Below are positions 5,455-8,060 of a DNA stretch of 8,060 nt, piece by piece (within the stretch, counting starts at the first letter, position 1; each line of letters starts with the position of its first letter). The stretch lies in assembly GCA_031258335.1 (NCBI GenBank), contig JAIRMY010000063.1, positions 1 through 8,060 on the forward strand, read 5' to 3'. This DNA comes from Spirochaetaceae bacterium. GTDB taxonomy: Bacteria > Spirochaetota > Spirochaetia > Treponematales > Breznakiellaceae. The position numbers and the translations under genes were made by a program. A model generated the notes under the pieces. The model did not search any database. It worked only from the letters and a program-made list of their open reading frames with translations, and was not told where the DNA came from.

Positions 5455-7179
5455 TTAAGACTCCCGTGACTTCAGCATATCGCCCAGCGTAAATGTTGAA
5501 TCGCCTGACTCTTCCGCCGCCATATAGCGGGAGATTTCTTCGCGCTGCGCTTTTTTTTTGTAATCACGAATAGAGAAAGCTGCCTTTCGTTTATCCGGCT
5601 GCAACTCGATTAGAACGGCCTTTACCTTATCGCCGGCTTTATACTCTTTGAGCGCTTCGTCTCCGCCGCCTTTTTCTGCAAGGTTGATTTTGTGTATCAA
5701 GCCTTCTATGCCACCCGGAATTTTGATGAAAACGCCAAAATCAGTAACGGAACTCACCTCGCCCTCTACGGCGTCTCCGTGTTTGTAAGCCCTGGCAAAA
5801 CTTCTCCACGGATCTTCGGTAAGCTGCTTAACGCCAAGCCGGACATTTTTTTCTTTGGCGTTGGTTTCCAGCACGATGACATCTACATCCTCGCCCGTTT
5901 TAAGTTCGCTGCTTGGATGCTTGAACTTTTTCGTCCATGACAAATCATCAACATGCAGGAAGCCGACTATGCCTTCTTCGAGTTCTATAAACGCTCCGGC
6001 ATTGGTCAGCTTTAGCACTTTGCGGGTAAGGCGCGTCCCCACAGGATACCGATCCGCCAAATCTGTCCACGGGTTTGTTTTAACCTGTTTAAGTCCCAGC
6101 GAAACACGCCCCGCCCGCAAATCGTAGCCCAGTATCATACATTCAACTTCGTCACCCGGGCTCACCACATCGTCCGGTTTCTTAACCTTTTTGATCCATG
6201 AAAATTCCGATATGTGGGCCAGCCCCTCTATGCCTTCTTCTACCTCAATGAAAGCGCCAAACTCGGTGAGTTTGGTAACTTTGCCCTTGACTATATCGTT
6301 TACATGGTATTTATCCTCAAAATGTATCCACGGGTCTTCGGTAAAATGCTTCAACGAAAGATTAATGCGTTTTTCTTCAGGGTCTATTTTGATAACTTTT
6401 ACCCTGATTTTTTGCCCGCGTTTTACGAAGTCCTTAGGGCGCATCACATGGCCCCAACTCATGTCGTGTATGTGCAGCAGGCCGTCAAACCCGCCTAAAT
6501 CGACAAAAGCGCCGAAAGAGGTGAAAGATTTTACAACGCCGTCCATCTCGCTTCCCACAGGCACATTGGCAAAAAATTCGGCGCGTTTATTTTCGCTTGC
6601 TTCTTCGAGCAGCTTTCTGCGGTTGACAATGATGTTCAGCTTGCCATCCGAATACAGGCGTTCAATGAAAAATTCTAGGCTTTCCCCTACTATGCTTTCG
6701 GGTTTGTCAATGCGTTTAACATCCGCCTGACTTATAGGCAAGAAAGCATGGGTATCACCCGGCAGAATGACGTCATAGCCGCCCTTGACTATTTTTTCGA
6801 CAACGCCTTTTATCGGTAAATGCTCGTTAAAAGCCTGCTTTATACTTTTCCATGTAAGTTTTGCGTCCGCTTTTTGCTTGGAAACAACTACTTCGCCGTA
6901 CTTGTTCTCTTTTTTTTCGAGAATCACCGTTACCGTGTCGCCAATTTGGGGAACTTCCGCGAATTCCCCTATAGGAATCTTTCCCTCCGACTTATAACTC
7001 ACATCAACAAAGACCTGATCGGCGGTTACCTGCATAATAGTACCGGTAACAAGTTGTCCTTCTTCCAGCCTCTCAAATGCTTTGAGATATTCTTCCTGCA
7101 TTTGTGTTTGGGAGCTTTCATCGGGATTATCGGAGTTTATCCCGTCCACAGCTTCCATTTCCACTTCCATCTGACCCAT
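5455..7179 (-). CDS. rpsA: 30S ribosomal protein S1
   Basis: The 574-residue product (E. coli S1 has 557) contains six S1 RNA-binding domains at about residues 39–102, 120–188, 207–278, 293–365, 380–452 and 466–540. The last four carry the characteristic pattern FGAFV/IxL…GIxGLxHIxxxSW and end in LSLKHFTEDPW-type linkers. S1 binds the 30S subunit through its N-terminal domains and holds mRNA leaders through the others to start translation. An acidic N-terminal extension of about 35 residues precedes domain 1, and a charged tail follows domain 6. The start ATG has AAGGA at 7186–7190, 6 nt away and inside the last codons of cmk; only 3 nt separate the two genes, so S1 synthesis is probably coupled to cmk translation. 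The C-terminal codons K541–K543 form a run of nine A, a possible slippage point. Confidence 0.97.
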   Translation of the reverse strand: MGQMEVEMEAVDGINSDNPDESSQTQMQEEYLKAFERLEEGQLVTGTIMQVTADQVFVDVSYKSEGKIPIGEFAEVPQIGDTVTVILEKKENKYGEVVVSKQKADAKLTWKSIKQAFNEHLPIKGVVEKIVKGGYDVILPGDTHAFLPISQADVKRIDKPESIVGESLEFFIERLYSDGKLNIIVNRRKLLEEASENKRAEFFANVPVGSEMDGVVKSFTSFGAFVDLGGFDGLLHIHDMSWGHVMRPKDFVKRGQKIRVKVIKIDPEEKRINLSLKHFTEDPWIHFEDKYHVNDIVKGKVTKLTEFGAFIEVEEGIEGLAHISEFSWIKKVKKPDDVVSPGDEVECMILGYDLRAGRVSLGLKQVKTNPWTDLADRYPVGTRLTRKVLKLTNAGAFIELEEGIVGFLHVDDLSWTKKFKHPSSELKTGEDVDVIVLETNAKEKNVRLGVKQLTEDPWRSFARAYKHGDAVEGEVSSVTDFGVFIKIPGGIEGLIHKINLAEKGGGDEALKEYKAGDKVKAVLIELQPDKRKAAFSIRDYKKKAQREEISRYMAAEESGDSTFTLGDMLKSRES

Positions 7180-7182
7180 GAC

Positions 7183-7842
7183 TCATCCTTTTAACCGTAT
7201 TGTCTCTTCTAATTTCTCATAAACTTGGTTTATCGTCAAGTATGAAGTATCAATATATGAAACGCCGCCTGAAATTTTCAGGCTGCCTTCAGGTTTATCC
7301 TTATCCATACGGTCGCGTTCCTCTATGGAGGCGCGTATCTCACCGGCGTTGAGTTTTGAAACGCCCTGTTCAAAACGCCGTTTTGCCCGCGCTTCAGGTG
7401 AAGCGTCAAGGTAAAAACGCGCCCTGGCATCGGGAAATACAACCGTCGTCATATCTCTGCCTTCCACAACGACATCATTTCCGGCGGCAATTTTTTTAAT
7501 CAGGCTGTTGATTATGCGGCGAACCGGTACAAGCGCCGAAACCTGAGATACCATGCGGTCTACCTCGTCGTTGTGAAGCAGTCCTGAGACATCCGCGCCG
7601 TCCAAGAATACCGCGCCGTCCCTGTAATCAAGGCTGATATTTCTGGCGGTAGCAAGCACCGCTTCCGAATCGAGAGGGAACTCCACCCCTTGCCTGATAC
7701 AGGCAAGGGTAACGGCGCGGTACAGATTGCCGGAATTTATGTAAATAAAACGCCTGCCGACCTCCAGCGCCAAACGCCGCGCCAGCATCTCCGCCATCGT
7801 ACTTTTGCCTGATCCCGCCGGTCCGTCAATCGCAATCACCAT
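7183..7842 (-). CDS. cmk: Cytidylate kinase
   Basis: The 219-residue product is a (d)CMP kinase, which phosphorylates CMP or dCMP with ATP in the pyrimidine nucleotide pathway of the cytoplasm. Seen in the sequence are the P-loop GPAGSGKS (7–14), the monophosphate-binding SGNLYRAVT (37–45), SALVPVRR (102–109), the signature VVEGRDMTTVVFPDA (124–138) followed by FYLDASPEARAKRR, and IDTSYLTINQV near the end. Length is normal for bacterial Cmk. I prefer ATG 7842, which gives the usual start MVIAIDG, over an in-frame TTG at 7848. The typical lid sequence rich in arginine is replaced here by DRMDKDKPEGSL, a local variation. The pairing of cmk with rpsA is widespread in bacteria, including treponemes. 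Confidence 0.95.
   Translation of the reverse strand: MVIAIDGPAGSGKSTMAEMLARRLALEVGRRFIYINSGNLYRAVTLACIRQGVEFPLDSEAVLATARNISLDYRDGAVFLDGADVSGLLHNDEVDRMVSQVSALVPVRRIINSLIKKIAAGNDVVVEGRDMTTVVFPDARARFYLDASPEARAKRRFEQGVSKLNAGEIRASIEERDRMDKDKPEGSLKISGGVSYIDTSYLTINQVYEKLEETIRLKG
7186..7190 (-). promoter_or_regulatory. rpsA ribosome binding site embedded in the cmk 3' end
   Basis: AAGGA on the - strand is formed by the last sense codons of cmk, directly before its TGA, and is 6 nt from the rpsA ATG at 7179. Ribosomes ending cmk translation would stand on this site, which supports translational coupling. Confidence 0.75.
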
Positions 7843-7853
7843 ACTCAAACCCT

Positions 7854-7882
7854 ATTATAGCAAGAATTCCCGCATAGTACAA
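7854..7882 (-). promoter_or_regulatory. Sigma-70-type promoter of cmk–rpsA, next to the start codon
   Basis: On the - strand a perfect -10 box TATAAT (7854–7859) follows a partial -35 box TTGTAC (7877–7882) with an ideal 17-bp spacer. Transcription would start around 7845–7849, only about 3–7 nt before ATG 7842. AGGG at 7850–7853 lies between the -10 box and the start codon, but would be mostly outside such a transcript. It could serve as a ribosome binding site only if an upstream promoter is also used; a weaker TACTAT lies at 7872–7877 but without a good -35 partner. Confidence 0.65.
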
Positions 7883-7930
7883 GTATGTATTTGGCCACAC
7901 CCACCCGCCACCCGACTTGGCATACTGTCA

Positions 7931-7961
7931 ATAGTCAGCGAAAATTTCACCCTCTGACTAT
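7931..7961. repeat. 8-bp perfect inverted repeat at the element end
   Basis: ATAGTCAG (7931–7938) and CTGACTAT (7954–7961) are exact reverse complements with a 15-nt loop. The loop contains the first AAAATTTCACC motif. It may be a protein-binding site or a hairpin at the transposon tip. Confidence 0.7.
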
Positions 7962-7987
7962 CAGAATTCATCAGGAAAAATTTCACC
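7935..7987 (+). repeat. Two direct repeats TCAGnnAAAATTTCACC
   Basis: Copies lie at 7935–7951 and 7971–7987 and are identical except for two bases after TCAG (CG against GA). Start-to-start spacing is 36 bp, between three and four helical turns. They are read here as subterminal transposase-binding repeats of the IS21-like end. Confidence 0.75.
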
Positions 7988-8055
7988 TTTTCGGCAAAAA
8001 GTATAAAAATGGACTAAAGTAGTTGTATCAATTCCCTATACCCGTATTAAGGTCT

Positions 8056-8060
8056 GGAGG
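8056..8060 (+). promoter_or_regulatory. Ribosome binding site at the window edge
   Basis: GGAGG on the + strand ends the window. In the context of the IS21-like end it is probably the Shine–Dalgarno of a gene starting within about 5–12 nt beyond, expected to be istA. Confidence 0.45.

Larger units (their letters stand above)
7926..8060 (+). mobile_element. Probable left end of an IS21-family insertion sequence (partial)
   Basis: The segment begins with TGTCAATAGTCAGCGAAAAT and holds two copies of a TCAGnnAAAATTTCACC repeat. A TGT terminus with short subterminal direct repeats ending in a TTTCACC-type motif is typical of IS21-family ends, where the transposase IstA binds. No gene is open inside the segment, and it ends in GGAGG, so istA would begin just beyond the window on the + strand. 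The element would lie upstream of and divergent from cmk. The right end, target duplication and transposase are not visible, so the family assignment is by pattern only. An unrelated repeat-bearing regulatory region is the alternative. Confidence 0.55.

Noticed and set aside
6191..6730. + strand open frame of 179 codons
   Set aside because: It is the mirror of the repetitive S1 domains of rpsA, with Ser/Pro-rich content typical of an antisense shadow.
7926..7990. CRISPR array
   Set aside because: There are only two repeat copies, 17 bp long with 19-bp spacing and an inverted repeat spanning one copy; this fits a transposon end, not a CRISPR.

Overview
The window looks like a chromosomal segment of a spirochete, most probably a treponeme. 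The basis is a cmk–rpsA gene pair followed on the same strand by a GAF/AAA+/Fis sigma-54 activator, a lipoprotein with a spirochete-style lipobox (LYLSC), and moderate GC content. The genus is an inference. An apparent IS21-type insertion sequence end and a decaying metal-pump gene suggest a genome with active rearrangement, more like a free-living or gut treponeme than a minimal pathogen.

Left part (1–1030, + strand): the last 42 codons of mnmE (tRNA modification GTPase, ending in the conserved FCxGK) are followed by the remains of a P1B-type metal-transporting ATPase. The ATPase coding is split by a -1 frameshift in a run of seven T. It stops abruptly after the actuator domain, where the converging - strand gene begins to overlap it. 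Phosphorylation, nucleotide-binding and later membrane domains are missing.

Middle and right part (1022–7842, all - strand): a tightly packed row reads, in transcription order, cmk → rpsA → GAF/AAA+/Fis activator → TPR membrane protein → Big2-domain lipoprotein → ridA → YkgJ-like CxxCxxCC protein. Most junctions are 1–31 nt. The exception is an AT-rich 87-nt gap between the activator and the TPR gene, so the row may be one transcription unit or two. A good -35/-10 promoter lies directly against the cmk start codon and predicts a leaderless, or nearly leaderless, mRNA.

Right end (7926–8060): two copies of a TCAGnnAAAATTTCACC repeat, a TGT terminus and a ribosome binding site at the window edge look like the left end of an IS21-family element whose istA would start just outside. 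It sits 43 bp upstream of the cmk -35 box and does not break the promoter.

Functionally the window combines housekeeping translation and nucleotide genes (mnmE, cmk, rpsA), metabolite damage control (ridA), envelope proteins of unknown role and one regulator of unknown targets. I did not find a clear new biological system. The most notable points are the predicted leaderless cmk–rpsA promoter, the A9 slippage-prone tracts inside the regulator and rpsA, and the frameshifted and truncated metal pump.
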